Source of the DNA: Flavobacterium aquicola
GTDB lineage: Bacteria; Bacteroidota; Bacteroidia; Flavobacteriales; Flavobacteriaceae
Assembly: GCF_003385115.1 (NCBI RefSeq)
Contig: NZ_QUNI01000003.1
Coordinates: 476,426-540,425, forward strand
DNA: 64,000 nucleotides
Direction of reading: 5' to 3'
The notes under the pieces were generated by a model, which saw nothing but the letters and a program-made list of their open reading frames with translations, did not search any database and was not told the origin of the DNA. Of this stretch, positions 1 through 7,770 are shown piece by piece (position 1 is the first letter of the stretch; each line of letters begins with the position of its first letter). A program made the position numbers and the translations under genes.

Positions 1-457
1 CTTTTTTGCCCATTGATTTAAATTTATGTTTTAAATCAATAGACGCTTTTTTCAAAGCTTTTATGCCTTCAGGTTTTGAAATACTATCCGAAAAAACAAA
101 TGAATTCTGACCAGTAAGCATGTTATTGCCTATGAGCAGAACATGTGAAGCAAAATTTTTTAAAATGAATTTCCGTGCAGTAGTTTTTATGCATCGGTCT
201 CTTTCTCCAAAAGATTCCAGCTTGTTTAAATCCAAAAATTGAGATATTGCAACACCAACTAATTTTTGTTCTTCAAAAAGACCTATATAATGACAGATCA
301 TATTATTTGGAGCCGATTTATCGAGGATTTCAAAATAATCTTTCGATAAAAAAATATTCTGACAGCCAAGTTCTTCCCAATTTTCGGGAAGCTGTTCTTT
401 AGTTTCGTAAATTTGATAAGAAATAGCAGTTTTCAATTCTGAAAGTATATAATTCAA
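1..457 (-). CDS. Putative acyltransferase-like protein, 3' end outside window (partial)
   Basis: The frame is open from the window edge to an in-frame stop at 464-466, giving about 152 residues of the N-terminal part. No ATG lies near the 5' end. The best start is TTG at 457 (LNYILSELKTAISYQIYETK), since the first in-frame ATG is deep inside conserved-looking sequence. The residues include ICHYIGLFEEQKLVGVAIS and LESFGERDRCIKT, which resemble GNAT/FemAB-type acyltransferases of flavobacteria. That assignment rests on memory of similar proteins, not on a catalytic motif. The C-terminal part lies beyond position 1. Confidence 0.4.
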   Translation of the reverse strand, partial: MNYILSELKTAISYQIYETKEQLPENWEELGCQNIFLSKDYFEILDKSAPNNMICHYIGLFEEQKLVGVAISQFLDLNKLESFGERDRCIKTTARKFILKNFASHVLLIGNNMLTGQNSFVFSDSISKPEGIKALKKASIDLKHKFKSMGKK

Positions 458-558
458 AATTAGCTAATAATATTAAGTTAATATACAATTGTTTTTATTT
501 AACTATTTTTATGAATAATTATTACTCAATAAAAATGTTTTTTGAAGCTATCACATAA

Positions 559-588
559 CGTGAGATTCCTCATTCTTCGGAATGACAT
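559..588. repeat. Half copy of a flavobacterial intergenic palindrome
   Basis: The sequence GTGAGATTCCTCATTCTTCGG followed by AATGACA is a single arm of the 'GTCATTCCGAGG ... CCTCGGAATGAC' intergenic repeat type. A diverged full copy lies at 52807-52905. The remainder of the 458-696 gap is AT-rich and shows nothing else I can support. Confidence 0.5.
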
Positions 589-696
589 AACAATGATTTT
601 ATGTCCTTGATATTGATCGATCGGGTGGCATTTTTTTGGTAGAATGTTACTTGATGCTTTATTGTATTTATATCCAATTCATTTAAATAGAAAGAG

Positions 697-975
697 ATGA
701 CAACATTTACAGAAGAATCAGTAAGTCCTTTTTTGGATACCTTGAAGGATTGGCATTTTAAGGAAAATGCCATTGAAAAGAAATTTAAATTTAAAAATTT
801 CACGCAGGCACTTGGTTTTATTGTGCAGGTGGGAGTTTTGGCCGAAAGAATGAATCATCATCCTGAACTTTATAACGTGTATAGCAAAGTCAAAATACGG
901 TTAAATACGCATGATTCAGGTGGCGTTACTACAAAAGATATTGAACTAGCCGGACAAATCGAAAATTTATTTTAA
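697..975 (+). CDS. phhB: 4a-hydroxytetrahydrobiopterin dehydratase (pterin-4a-carbinolamine dehydratase)
   Basis: This 92-residue protein has the usual length and fold signature of pterin-4a-carbinolamine dehydratases. The HHPE motif is at residues 54-57, a further conserved His is at 72, and the C-terminal segment GGVTTKDIELA is typical. The enzyme dehydrates 4a-hydroxytetrahydrobiopterin so that the pterin cofactor of aromatic amino acid hydroxylases can be recycled; it acts in the cytoplasm. No hydroxylase gene is beside it, so it appears to be a single-gene unit. The ATG follows an AT-rich leader (AAAGAG at 691-696 could act as a weak ribosome-binding site). Confidence 0.93.
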   Translation: MTTFTEESVSPFLDTLKDWHFKENAIEKKFKFKNFTQALGFIVQVGVLAERMNHHPELYNVYSKVKIRLNTHDSGGVTTKDIELAGQIENLF

Positions 976-1033
976 TGAGAAAGCCATATTTCTAAAGTGT
1001 GGAAATAAGGCTTTCTTTATAATAAACAAATGG

Positions 1034-1522
1034 TTAAACCCATCCGCAGATCAGCGATCCTATAATAGTTAAACTTGCAATCCAAAATCCGGCATGTATC
1101 CAGATGTATTTCCACGATTTTCTTTCAAATAGTCCGTTTATTGCAATTATTGGGAATGCAAATAACAAACCTGACATGAATCCATGTAGTGCTCCATGTT
1201 TGAAGGTTCTATAAGCTGTTCCGTAATCTGCCATAAAAGCTTTAAAAGAAGGAAGTGCTTCGGCAAGTTTTGGAGGTCCGCCGATCATGCCAAGAGCTCC
1301 TGTTTGATGTATCGTAAGAGACGATTCTATTATAACTATAAAAAGAGAAAAAATGTAGGTAAGCCCGAAGATTTTAAGCATATTTCCTTTCGCTAATTCT
1401 TCTTGAGTGAGCCCCGTTTCCTTCATCCATGCAGTTCCAAATACTTTTGGATGGTACCAAACAAATCCAACCACTAATGTTGCTAATGCGCTTACAAAAA
1501 TTGCAATCCAATTCATTTCCAT
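1034..1522 (-). CDS. DUF1761 family membrane protein
   Basis: The protein has 162 residues with four hydrophobic segments, roughly 5-22, 52-68, 112-130 and 140-160. The N-terminal pattern NWIAIFVSALATLVVGFVWY followed by HPKVFGTAWMKETG is the DUF1761 signature. The molecular function of this family is not known. The start could be Met1 or Met3 (MEM); both precede the first membrane segment. It stands alone, convergent with phhB and divergent from the LRR gene. Confidence 0.85.
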   Translation of the reverse strand: MEMNWIAIFVSALATLVVGFVWYHPKVFGTAWMKETGLTQEELAKGNMLKIFGLTYIFSLFIVIIESSLTIHQTGALGMIGGPPKLAEALPSFKAFMADYGTAYRTFKHGALHGFMSGLLFAFPIIAINGLFERKSWKYIWIHAGFWIASLTIIGSLICGWV

Positions 1523-1640
1523 AATTTAGGTTTTTAAGGTTATAACTTCAAATGTAATTAATTTTTAAATAACATTTTTTAATAAGTATTATAAATTTAA
1601 TATTACAAATAATAAAATAAAGTGTATTTTATCGATAAAA

Positions 1641-1672
1641 TTTGCATTTAAATGTGTTTAAGAGTTACTTTG
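1641..1672 (+). promoter_or_regulatory. Probable promoter of the LRR gene
   Basis: TTTG (1641-1644) lies 20 nt upstream of TTACTTTG (1665-1672), a near match to the Bacteroidota TTTG / TAnnTTTG promoter. The predicted transcription start is about 20 nt before the ATG at 1700. Confidence 0.4.
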
Positions 1673-1699
1673 TAGTGTCAAATCTAAATATGAAGGATT

Positions 1700-2554
1700 A
1701 TGAAAAATTTTACTGCAGTATTTTTAACAGTTATGTTTTCTATTTCTGTTCTGGCGAATGTATCAAGTACTGAAAAAAAGATTCTGATTAAATTATATCA
1801 GAATACAAATGGCAGTCAATGGAATGTAAAATGGGATCTTGATGCTCCGGTTTCGACTTGGTACGGTGTTAAAATTGAAAATGATAAAGTGGTTGGAATA
1901 AACCTTTCTAATAATAATCTGGCTGGAATTTTACCTGCTGAAATTACTGATTTGAAAAATTTGGTAGAATTGGACTTATTTAAAAATCAAATTTCCGGAA
2001 CAATACCAGTAAATATCGGCCGATTAAAAAAACTGCAGGAACTTAATCTGGCGTTTAACAAACTGACAGGTTCTATACCAAATTCCATCTGCGAAATTCA
2101 AGATTTAAAAACTTTGAAACTTTTCATGAATAAGCTTTCTGGTGAATTGCCAAGCCAAATGGGGAATTTAAAAGAATTGGAAGTGGTGTCTTTATTTAAT
2201 AACCAATTATCGGGAGAACTTCCAGCATCATTATATCAATTGAATAATTTAAAAGAACTGGCATTAAGCAGTAATAATTTCTCTGGAAATATTAGCAAAA
2301 ATGTTGAAAATTTAGTTTCATTAGAAAAATTAATTTTATTTGATAATAAGATGAGCGGACAAATTCCTTTCAATATTAGTAAATTGGAAAATTTGGAGAA
2401 AGTAAATTTAGCGTACAATTCATTTTCAGGCTTTGTACCAAATACTTTGGCAAAGAAAGATGGTTTTAATCTTATGATGAGAAACGAATCTGGCGTTGCT
2501 TTTAAATTAGAAGTTTTAAATACCGGTAAAGGAACTTTTGCTGCAGACGAATAA
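1700..2554 (+). CDS. Secreted leucine-rich-repeat protein
   Basis: This is a 284-residue protein with a signal peptide (residues 1-19, cleavage after VLA). An N-terminal cap contains GSQWNVKWDLDAPVSTWYGV. About seven plant-type LRRs follow (LxxLxLxxNxLxGxIPxxIxxL) between residues about 65 and 255. LRR proteins of this type are extracellular or periplasmic ligand binders; no partner or enzyme domain is visible. It ends without a T9SS tail. A close paralog with the same cap is at 36893-37720. The two bracket the sulfur island. A terminator follows directly. Confidence 0.85.
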   Translation: MKNFTAVFLTVMFSISVLANVSSTEKKILIKLYQNTNGSQWNVKWDLDAPVSTWYGVKIENDKVVGINLSNNNLAGILPAEITDLKNLVELDLFKNQISGTIPVNIGRLKKLQELNLAFNKLTGSIPNSICEIQDLKTLKLFMNKLSGELPSQMGNLKELEVVSLFNNQLSGELPASLYQLNNLKELALSSNNFSGNISKNVENLVSLEKLILFDNKMSGQIPFNISKLENLEKVNLAYNSFSGFVPNTLAKKDGFNLMMRNESGVAFKLEVLNTGKGTFAADE

Positions 2555-2589
2555 ACGTAATAAATAGTATAGTCTTATAATTTATTTAA

Positions 2590-2620
2590 GCGCAATGATT
2601 TTAAATCATTGCGCTTTTTT
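2590..2620 (+). terminator. Intrinsic terminator after the LRR gene
   Basis: Perfect 12-bp arms GCGCAATGATTT / AAATCATTGCGC are followed by six T residues, 36 nt after the LRR stop. This isolates the LRR gene from the sulfur units downstream. Confidence 0.9.
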
Positions 2621-2695
2621 GGTTTATGAAATTCATTCGAATTATTACGCATTTTTAGTAATTAACAATTCTTTGGTAAAAAAGTTATTTTAAAT

Positions 2696-2743
2696 TTTGG
2701 TAGTTTGATGTTTTAACATACTTTTGTCTATAGGAATAGTAGA
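2696..2743 (+). promoter_or_regulatory. Promoter and TSS-overlapping inverted repeat of sulfatase unit 1
   Basis: TTTG (2696-2699), a 19-nt spacer, and TACTTTTG (2719-2726) match the Bacteroidota sigma-A consensus. The element TCTA-TAGGAATAG-TAGA (2727-2743) follows immediately and covers the expected start site. The same arrangement with identical spacing recurs at 9481-9528 and 27183-27231, so the inverted repeat is likely an operator or an initiation element of a shared regulon. Confidence 0.75.
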
Positions 2744-2780
2744 GTTTTAAAAAACGATAGTAATACTAAATTCAAACATT

Positions 2781-2867
2781 TTGGAAACACTCAATAACAT
2801 CTTTTTTTCAATCAAGCAAAAATCTTCATCATTCGAAAATTTTAATCCGATGTGCTGTTGCCGCTAG
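2781..2867 (+). CDS. Cysteine-run leader peptide 1 (28 aa, TTG start)
   Basis: This short ORF is open back to a TAA at 2748-2750. With TTG at 2781 as start it encodes 28 residues ending FNPMCCCR, with codons TGC TGT TGC just before Arg and the stop. The shortest reading is MCCCR from the ATG at 2850. It aligns without gaps to the 28-residue leader at 9562-9648 (shared T3, N6, I7, F9, Q13, S15, S17, F18, M24, C26, C27). It lies between the promoter and susC, as expected for a cysteine-sensing attenuation leader. A 5-bp bulged stem CATTCG / CGATG (2830-2852) ends at the Met codon. The start codon and the regulatory role are inferred. Confidence 0.65.
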   Translation: METLNNIFFSIKQKSSSFENFNPMCCCR

Positions 2868-2911
2868 TTTTCCAATTATTTCAATTTACATTCTCAAATA
2901 CTCTTTTGAAG

Positions 2912-2950
2912 ATAATTTATAAAAGCAGATAAATTATTTTAACTTTTTGT
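2912..2950 (+). promoter_or_regulatory. AT-rich hairpin, candidate attenuator
   Basis: 9-bp arms ATAATTTAT / ATAAATTAT (2912-2937) are followed by a T-rich tail ending in TTTTT. A related hairpin with the same tail start (ATAAATTATTTT) occurs at the same place in unit 2 (9698-9722). It lies about 45 nt after the Cys leader stop, where an attenuation terminator would be expected, but the stem is weak because it is all A/T. Confidence 0.35.
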
Positions 2951-3007
2951 TATATGCCCTTTCCTGAAATTAGATAGATCAAATAGTAATAACTAAAAAA
3001 TAAAAAA

Positions 3008-3034
3008 ATGAAAAAATGTCTATGTTGTAAATAA
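3008..3034 (+). CDS. Second Cys mini-ORF MKKCLCCK
   Basis: Eight codons, ATG AAA AAA TGT CTA TGT TGT AAA, are followed by two stops. Three Cys codons lie near the end. The equivalent in unit 2 (9800-9826) encodes MKKQICCS. Both sit 8-7 nt upstream of the same strong hairpin, so a ribosome pausing on the Cys codons would lie against its base. Translation is not demonstrated. Confidence 0.5.
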   Translation: MKKCLCCK

Positions 3035-3041
3035 TAAAAAA

Positions 3042-3138
3042 GCCATTTCTGCGGCAACAGAAATGGCGAGGCTTAAAAAAGAAATGTTCATCTCAGAAAA
3101 AGGATAGAAAGCTGATTAATCAGCCTTCAGGGATCCTT
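3042..3138 (+). promoter_or_regulatory. Conserved structured 5' UTR element upstream of susC (copy 1)
   Basis: A perfect 10-bp stem GCCATTTCTG / CAGAAATGGC closes the loop CGGCAA (3042-3067). A second domain is bounded by AAGGAT (3100-3105) and ATCCTT (3133-3138) around an inner stem with a TTAA loop. The segment through to the susC ATG is almost identical in unit 2 (9833-9927). The hairpin is not followed by a T tract, so it is not a simple terminator. It does not fit the SAM-I core that I know. Role unknown, probably a cis-regulatory RNA or mRNA stabiliser. Confidence 0.55.
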
Positions 3139-3162
3139 ATTTATTAAACCAAAAACAAAGTA

Positions 3163-6100
3163 ATGAAAAAGATATTAAACATACACGTGTGGCTGTATAT
3201 TTTACTAGTTTCAATAGGAAGTTATGCGCAAAATACCACACCGCTCATACAGTCGAAACTCAATGGAACTGTTGTAGACAAAATTACTAATGAATCCATA
3301 ATAGGGGCTTCCGTACTCATCAAGGGGACAACACACGGTGTCAATACAGATATAGACGGAAAGTTTTTCTTTCAAACGGGACAAAAATTTCCATATACTT
3401 TAATAATAAGTTATTTAGGGTATAAAACCCAAGAGCTTATTGTAGACGGAAGTCCTGTTGTTGTAAAATTAGCACAAAATGTCGAAGAACTAAATGAACT
3501 GGTTGTTGTTGGTTATGGAGCCATCAAAAAGAGCGATATAACAGGAGCCGTTTCATCGTTAAAGAAATCTGACTTTAATATTGGTGCTAATGTATCTATC
3601 GATCAAATGATTCAGGCAAAATCTTCTGGTGTACAAATAAACCAAACCAGCTCAGAACCTGGCGGAGGATTATCGGTTAAGATTAGAGGTCAGGGCTCTT
3701 TAAATGCCGGCAGTGAACCATTGTATGTTATTGACGGTCTTCCAATTGATAATTCGAACTTACTTTCGGGTTCGGGCGGAGAAGCTGGAACAGGAACAAA
3801 CTTAAACCCTAGAAATCCTCTTAATTCAATTAATCCCAATGATGTAGAATCGATTGAGATTTTAAAAGATGCATCAGCTACCGCTATTTACGGCTCCAGA
3901 GGTGCTAACGGCGTAATTTTAATTTCTACCAAAAAAGGTAAAAATGGAAAAACTTCAATAACTTATGATTTGAGTTCGGGCTTTCAGACAGTGAATAAAA
4001 CTATAGATATTTTGTCAACATCTGAGTATATTTCTGCAATGAATGAATTATCTGTAGCCGAAGGAAGAGCTCCTGAATTTACTCCGGCACAAATTGCTTC
4101 AATTGGAAATGGTACAGACTGGCAAAAACAGATTTATCAGACAGGAGTAATTAACAGTCATAATATTTCGGCTTCGGGAGGAGATGACAAAACAACATTT
4201 TTTGCATCATTAAATTATTTTAATCAGGACGGAGTGGTTAAAAATACGGGTATCGAAAAGTTTATTGCTCGTGTAAATTTAGATCGAAAACTAACTGATA
4301 AATTAGATTTTGGAATTAATTTCAACACCAGTTTAGTTAAAGACGGAAATAATTTAGATGGTGTCAGTATAAATGAAGGAGCTGGACCTATCAATGCAGC
4401 ACAGCAGTATGACCCAACTGAACCTATCTATTCAGCAGATGGAACTGCCTTCAGCCAATCAAAAAATTTAACGATAAATAATCCTCTTAGTCTTATTGAT
4501 GGAGTAAAAAGCAATAGTGAGACCAATAGAACGATTGTAAATCTTTTTCTTAATTATAAGATAACCGAAGCATTAGATGCCAAACTAAATTTAGGTTCTG
4601 ACAGACAGCAGACAAGAAGAGATGTTTATAATTCTACCAAAACGTTAGCCGGTTCTGCTGCAAAAGGAATTGCAAGTATTGCAGAATTAGAAAAATCAAA
4701 TTTTCTTTTTGAATATACGATGAATTATAAAAAGAAATTAGGCGAAAAAAATAAAATCAACATTCTTCAGGGATTTACTTATCAGTATTTTAACAGCAGA
4801 TCTTTTGCGGGGGATATTCGAGGGTTTCCTTCAGATGCATTAGGAACTGATAATCTAGGTTTAGGAAATACTAATAATGACAATTTGAGCTCTAATCAAG
4901 AAGATAACACACTTTTGTCATCTATAACCAGAGCAAATTATTCTTATGACAACAAGCTGCTGCTAACGGCAAGTTTGAGAGCAGACGGATCTTCAAAATT
5001 TGGAGAAAATAACAAATTCGGATATTTTCCATCTGTAGCTTTGGCGTGGAGACTAAGTGAAGAAAAATTTATTCCAAGCGTATTTAGTGATTTAAAACTG
5101 CGTACCAGCTGGGGTCTGACAGGAAATCAGGATATTGCTAATTATGCTTCGTTAACCACTTATAATTCTGGAGCAAGTCCTGTTTTTAACAACACAGTTG
5201 TTGCAGGAACCAAGCCTTCCAGAATTGCAAATCCAGATTTGAAATGGGAAACAACGGAACAGTTAAACTTTGGAATTGACGCAGGTTTATGGAAAGGAAG
5301 AGTAAATATCACTGCCGATTATTTTATTAAAAATACACGGGACTTACTTTTGAATGTGCCTTTGCCTCAAGCTACAGGATATTCATCTATTTTGAAAAAT
5401 GTAGGTGAAATGCAGAATAGAGGATTTGAATTCTCCATAAATTCATTAAATATAGATTCCAAAGATTTTAAATGGAGTACTAACCTAAACATTACCGCTA
5501 TAGAAAATGAGGTTACAGATTTAGGCGTGGTAAATGAAATTATTACGGGTAATATTCAAGGAGTTGGGAACACTTCAATTGTTAGGGAAGGTTCTCCGGC
5601 GTACTCTTACTACGGATATATAGTTGACGGGATTTTCCAGAATGCGCAGCAGGTAAGCGGTTCAGCGCAGCCAACTTCTAAACCGGGTTATCCAATTTTT
5701 AGAGATGTTAACGGTGATAATAAAATTACGCCTCTTGATCAGGTTATTGTTGGAAATCCTTACCCAGATCTTACTTACGGAATCCAGAATACATTTACTT
5801 ACAAAGACTTTCAGTTTAGTTTCTTTATACAGGGACAAGAGGGAGGCGAAACATTAAATATAAACCTTTTGGAAAGTATGTATCCTAGTAATTTTAGAAG
5901 AAACAGAATGTCTGAAATGATTTTGGACAGATGGACGCCTGCTAATACAGATGCAAAATGGCCGTCAGCTGTTAACCCAACTTCTTACGGAGGAGGCAAA
6001 ATTAATAGTCTGGTACTGCAGGACGCTTCTTATGTGAGATTAAAAAACGTGAATTTATCGTATGATCTGCCACTGGAAAAAGACAGTTTTATTAGATCAT

Positions 6101-6258
6101 TAAAAATCTCTTTTACAGCTCAGAATTTATACACGTGGACAAAATACATCGGATTCGATCCTGAGTCAAGTGCATTAGGAAGAGGAAATGTTAAAGTGGA
6201 TTATAACGGTTATCCATTGGCCCAAACCTTTTTACTGGGTTTAAATGCTAATTTCTAA
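3163..6258 (+). CDS. SusC/RagA family TonB-linked outer membrane transporter
   Basis: This 1031-residue protein has a signal peptide (1-22, ending SYA), a carboxypeptidase-D-like regulatory domain at about 30-110, the SusC motif LNELVVVGYG at about 112-121, a plug domain, and a beta-barrel running to a terminal Phe. Such proteins import bulky substrates through the outer membrane together with a SusD lipoprotein, powered by TonB. It is the first gene of unit 1, 20 nt ahead of susD and followed by a sulfatase, so a sulfated organic substrate is likely. Its first 110 residues and its leader closely match the second SusC (9952-13083) while the barrels differ. Confidence 0.95.
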   Translation: MKKILNIHVWLYILLVSIGSYAQNTTPLIQSKLNGTVVDKITNESIIGASVLIKGTTHGVNTDIDGKFFFQTGQKFPYTLIISYLGYKTQELIVDGSPVVVKLAQNVEELNELVVVGYGAIKKSDITGAVSSLKKSDFNIGANVSIDQMIQAKSSGVQINQTSSEPGGGLSVKIRGQGSLNAGSEPLYVIDGLPIDNSNLLSGSGGEAGTGTNLNPRNPLNSINPNDVESIEILKDASATAIYGSRGANGVILISTKKGKNGKTSITYDLSSGFQTVNKTIDILSTSEYISAMNELSVAEGRAPEFTPAQIASIGNGTDWQKQIYQTGVINSHNISASGGDDKTTFFASLNYFNQDGVVKNTGIEKFIARVNLDRKLTDKLDFGINFNTSLVKDGNNLDGVSINEGAGPINAAQQYDPTEPIYSADGTAFSQSKNLTINNPLSLIDGVKSNSETNRTIVNLFLNYKITEALDAKLNLGSDRQQTRRDVYNSTKTLAGSAAKGIASIAELEKSNFLFEYTMNYKKKLGEKNKINILQGFTYQYFNSRSFAGDIRGFPSDALGTDNLGLGNTNNDNLSSNQEDNTLLSSITRANYSYDNKLLLTASLRADGSSKFGENNKFGYFPSVALAWRLSEEKFIPSVFSDLKLRTSWGLTGNQDIANYASLTTYNSGASPVFNNTVVAGTKPSRIANPDLKWETTEQLNFGIDAGLWKGRVNITADYFIKNTRDLLLNVPLPQATGYSSILKNVGEMQNRGFEFSINSLNIDSKDFKWSTNLNITAIENEVTDLGVVNEIITGNIQGVGNTSIVREGSPAYSYYGYIVDGIFQNAQQVSGSAQPTSKPGYPIFRDVNGDNKITPLDQVIVGNPYPDLTYGIQNTFTYKDFQFSFFIQGQEGGETLNINLLESMYPSNFRRNRMSEMILDRWTPANTDAKWPSAVNPTSYGGGKINSLVLQDASYVRLKNVNLSYDLPLEKDSFIRSLKISFTAQNLYTWTKYIGFDPESSALGRGNVKVDYNGYPLAQTFLLGLNANF

Positions 6259-6277
6259 CAATTAAAATTTATCAAAG

Positions 6278-7684
6278 ATGAAACTTATTAAAAATATATT
6301 TTACATATCAATTGCTCTATTGTCACTTTCCAGCTGTGATGATTTATTGGAAGAGAATGTGTATTCAGAACTTACGCCTGGTAATTTCATAAATACCTAC
6401 GACGGAAAGAATGCGGTTTTAAATTCCGCTTACGGAAATGCTCAGATCAAAGGGTTTTATGCTTTTTTTCTGTCTCCTTATACCTCAGGAGAGCAGTGGA
6501 ATAGAGGCGGGGCCATAGAATCTGTAATTACTCCTTTAAGTAATTTTACCTGGGATAGTAATCATGAGTGGTTCAGCCAGTCATGGGCACAATTATATGC
6601 GGCAATCCGCGATGCTAATATCGTGATTGACAATACATCAACAATAGATAATAATGAAAAATTATTAAATGCTGAGGCACGTTTTATTAGAGCGCTGAGT
6701 TTGACTTATTTGTACAATTGGTACGGTTCTGTTCCATTAGTAGTGTCTTCAAAAAATGAAGATTTACTGCTTCCAAGAGCGAGTGATGAAGCAATAAAAT
6801 CCTTTATAGAAAAAGAATTTTTGGAAGTTTCGGCTCTATTGCCGGTAAAGGCGGCTCAAAATGGAAGAGCAACAAAAGGAGCTGCTCTTGGACTGCTGTG
6901 TAAATTTTATTTAAATACAAAACAGTGGCAGAAAAGCGCAGCTATAGCCAGTCAGATTATTGATTCTAAAACTTATATTTTACTGCCTGACTATAAAAGT
7001 GTTTTTTCATTGACTAATGAATGGAATAAAGAAATTATTTGGGCAATATCGGCTAATCCTCAATCGGGTCATAATTTGGTTGCTTTGACCTTTCCAACAG
7101 ATTACCCATTACCATACAGCAACAATCAGGTTTTTGCAGCGAGATCTTATTTCTTTGACAGTTTTGTTAATTCTTTTGGAGAAACTGATGTTAGAAAAAA
7201 TTTAATGATCAGACAGTACACGAATACTTCTGGTGTTACATTTCAGCTTTTAGGAAATAATCAGACCCTTCCGTATAAGTATGAGTTTGATCCTAATTCG
7301 GTTGGTGCTGTTCAGGGTAATGACCTTCCCGAAATTAGATATTCTGATATTCTGCTTTCGTATGCTGAGGCTGTAAATGAATTAAATGGTCCAACTGATG
7401 AAGCAATCGATGCTATTAATAAAGTTAGAAACCGCGCTGGAATTAATTCGCTGAACAAAGCAGATTTTAATAAAGAGTCATTGAGAGATCAATTATTAGT
7501 AGAAAGAAGCTGGGAGTTTTACAGCGAAAGCAAAAGCAGAGAGGATCAAATCAGACAGGGGAAATTTATCTCGGGAGCAATTGCAAGAGGTAAAAGCGCG
7601 GCCAAGCCTTTTCATGTCTTATTCCCAATTCCGCTTACAGAGATAAACGCAAATCCGAATTTGGTTCAAAACACCGGTTATTAA
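6278..7684 (+). CDS. RagB/SusD family nutrient-binding lipoprotein
   Basis: This is a 468-residue lipoprotein: the lipobox SLSSC places the lipidated Cys at residue 20. SusD family features include an N-terminal region with helices around NAEARFIRALSLTYLYNWYG and a C-terminal SusD domain containing EIRYSDILLSYAEAVNE and PLTEINANPNLVQNTGY. It forms the lid of the SusC transporter encoded 20 nt upstream and captures substrate at the cell surface. It belongs to unit 1. The substrate cannot be read from the sequence; the next gene suggests a sulfate ester. Confidence 0.95.
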   Translation: MKLIKNIFYISIALLSLSSCDDLLEENVYSELTPGNFINTYDGKNAVLNSAYGNAQIKGFYAFFLSPYTSGEQWNRGGAIESVITPLSNFTWDSNHEWFSQSWAQLYAAIRDANIVIDNTSTIDNNEKLLNAEARFIRALSLTYLYNWYGSVPLVVSSKNEDLLLPRASDEAIKSFIEKEFLEVSALLPVKAAQNGRATKGAALGLLCKFYLNTKQWQKSAAIASQIIDSKTYILLPDYKSVFSLTNEWNKEIIWAISANPQSGHNLVALTFPTDYPLPYSNNQVFAARSYFFDSFVNSFGETDVRKNLMIRQYTNTSGVTFQLLGNNQTLPYKYEFDPNSVGAVQGNDLPEIRYSDILLSYAEAVNELNGPTDEAIDAINKVRNRAGINSLNKADFNKESLRDQLLVERSWEFYSESKSREDQIRQGKFISGAIARGKSAAKPFHVLFPIPLTEINANPNLVQNTGY

Positions 7685-7770
7685 TTTATTTCCAAATAAT
7701 TAAAATAGTAAAATAAATAATTTCAAAGGGTGGAAAATCCACCCTTCACAACAAATAAATAGAATGTTTT

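Noticed and set aside
570..803. 77-codon minus-strand ORF over phhB
   Set aside because: It is antisense to a clear phhB gene and has no family features.
3042..3067. Reading the 10-bp UTR hairpin as an intrinsic terminator
   Set aside because: It is followed by GAGGCTTAAAAAAG, with no T tract on the + strand. A T tract exists only in the opposite direction, where no gene needs one.
3008..3105. Programmed +1 frameshift at the A-run of MKKCLCCK producing one longer peptide
   Set aside because: A +1 shift reaches the KKAISAATEMA frame in copy 1 but a different frame in copy 2, so no consistent product results.
3042..3138. SAM-I or other known sulfur riboswitch before susC
   Set aside because: The order and sequence of SAM-I core blocks (kink-turn GA pairs, P3 junction, closing P1) could not be found. 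The GGCAA in the loop is too short to count.
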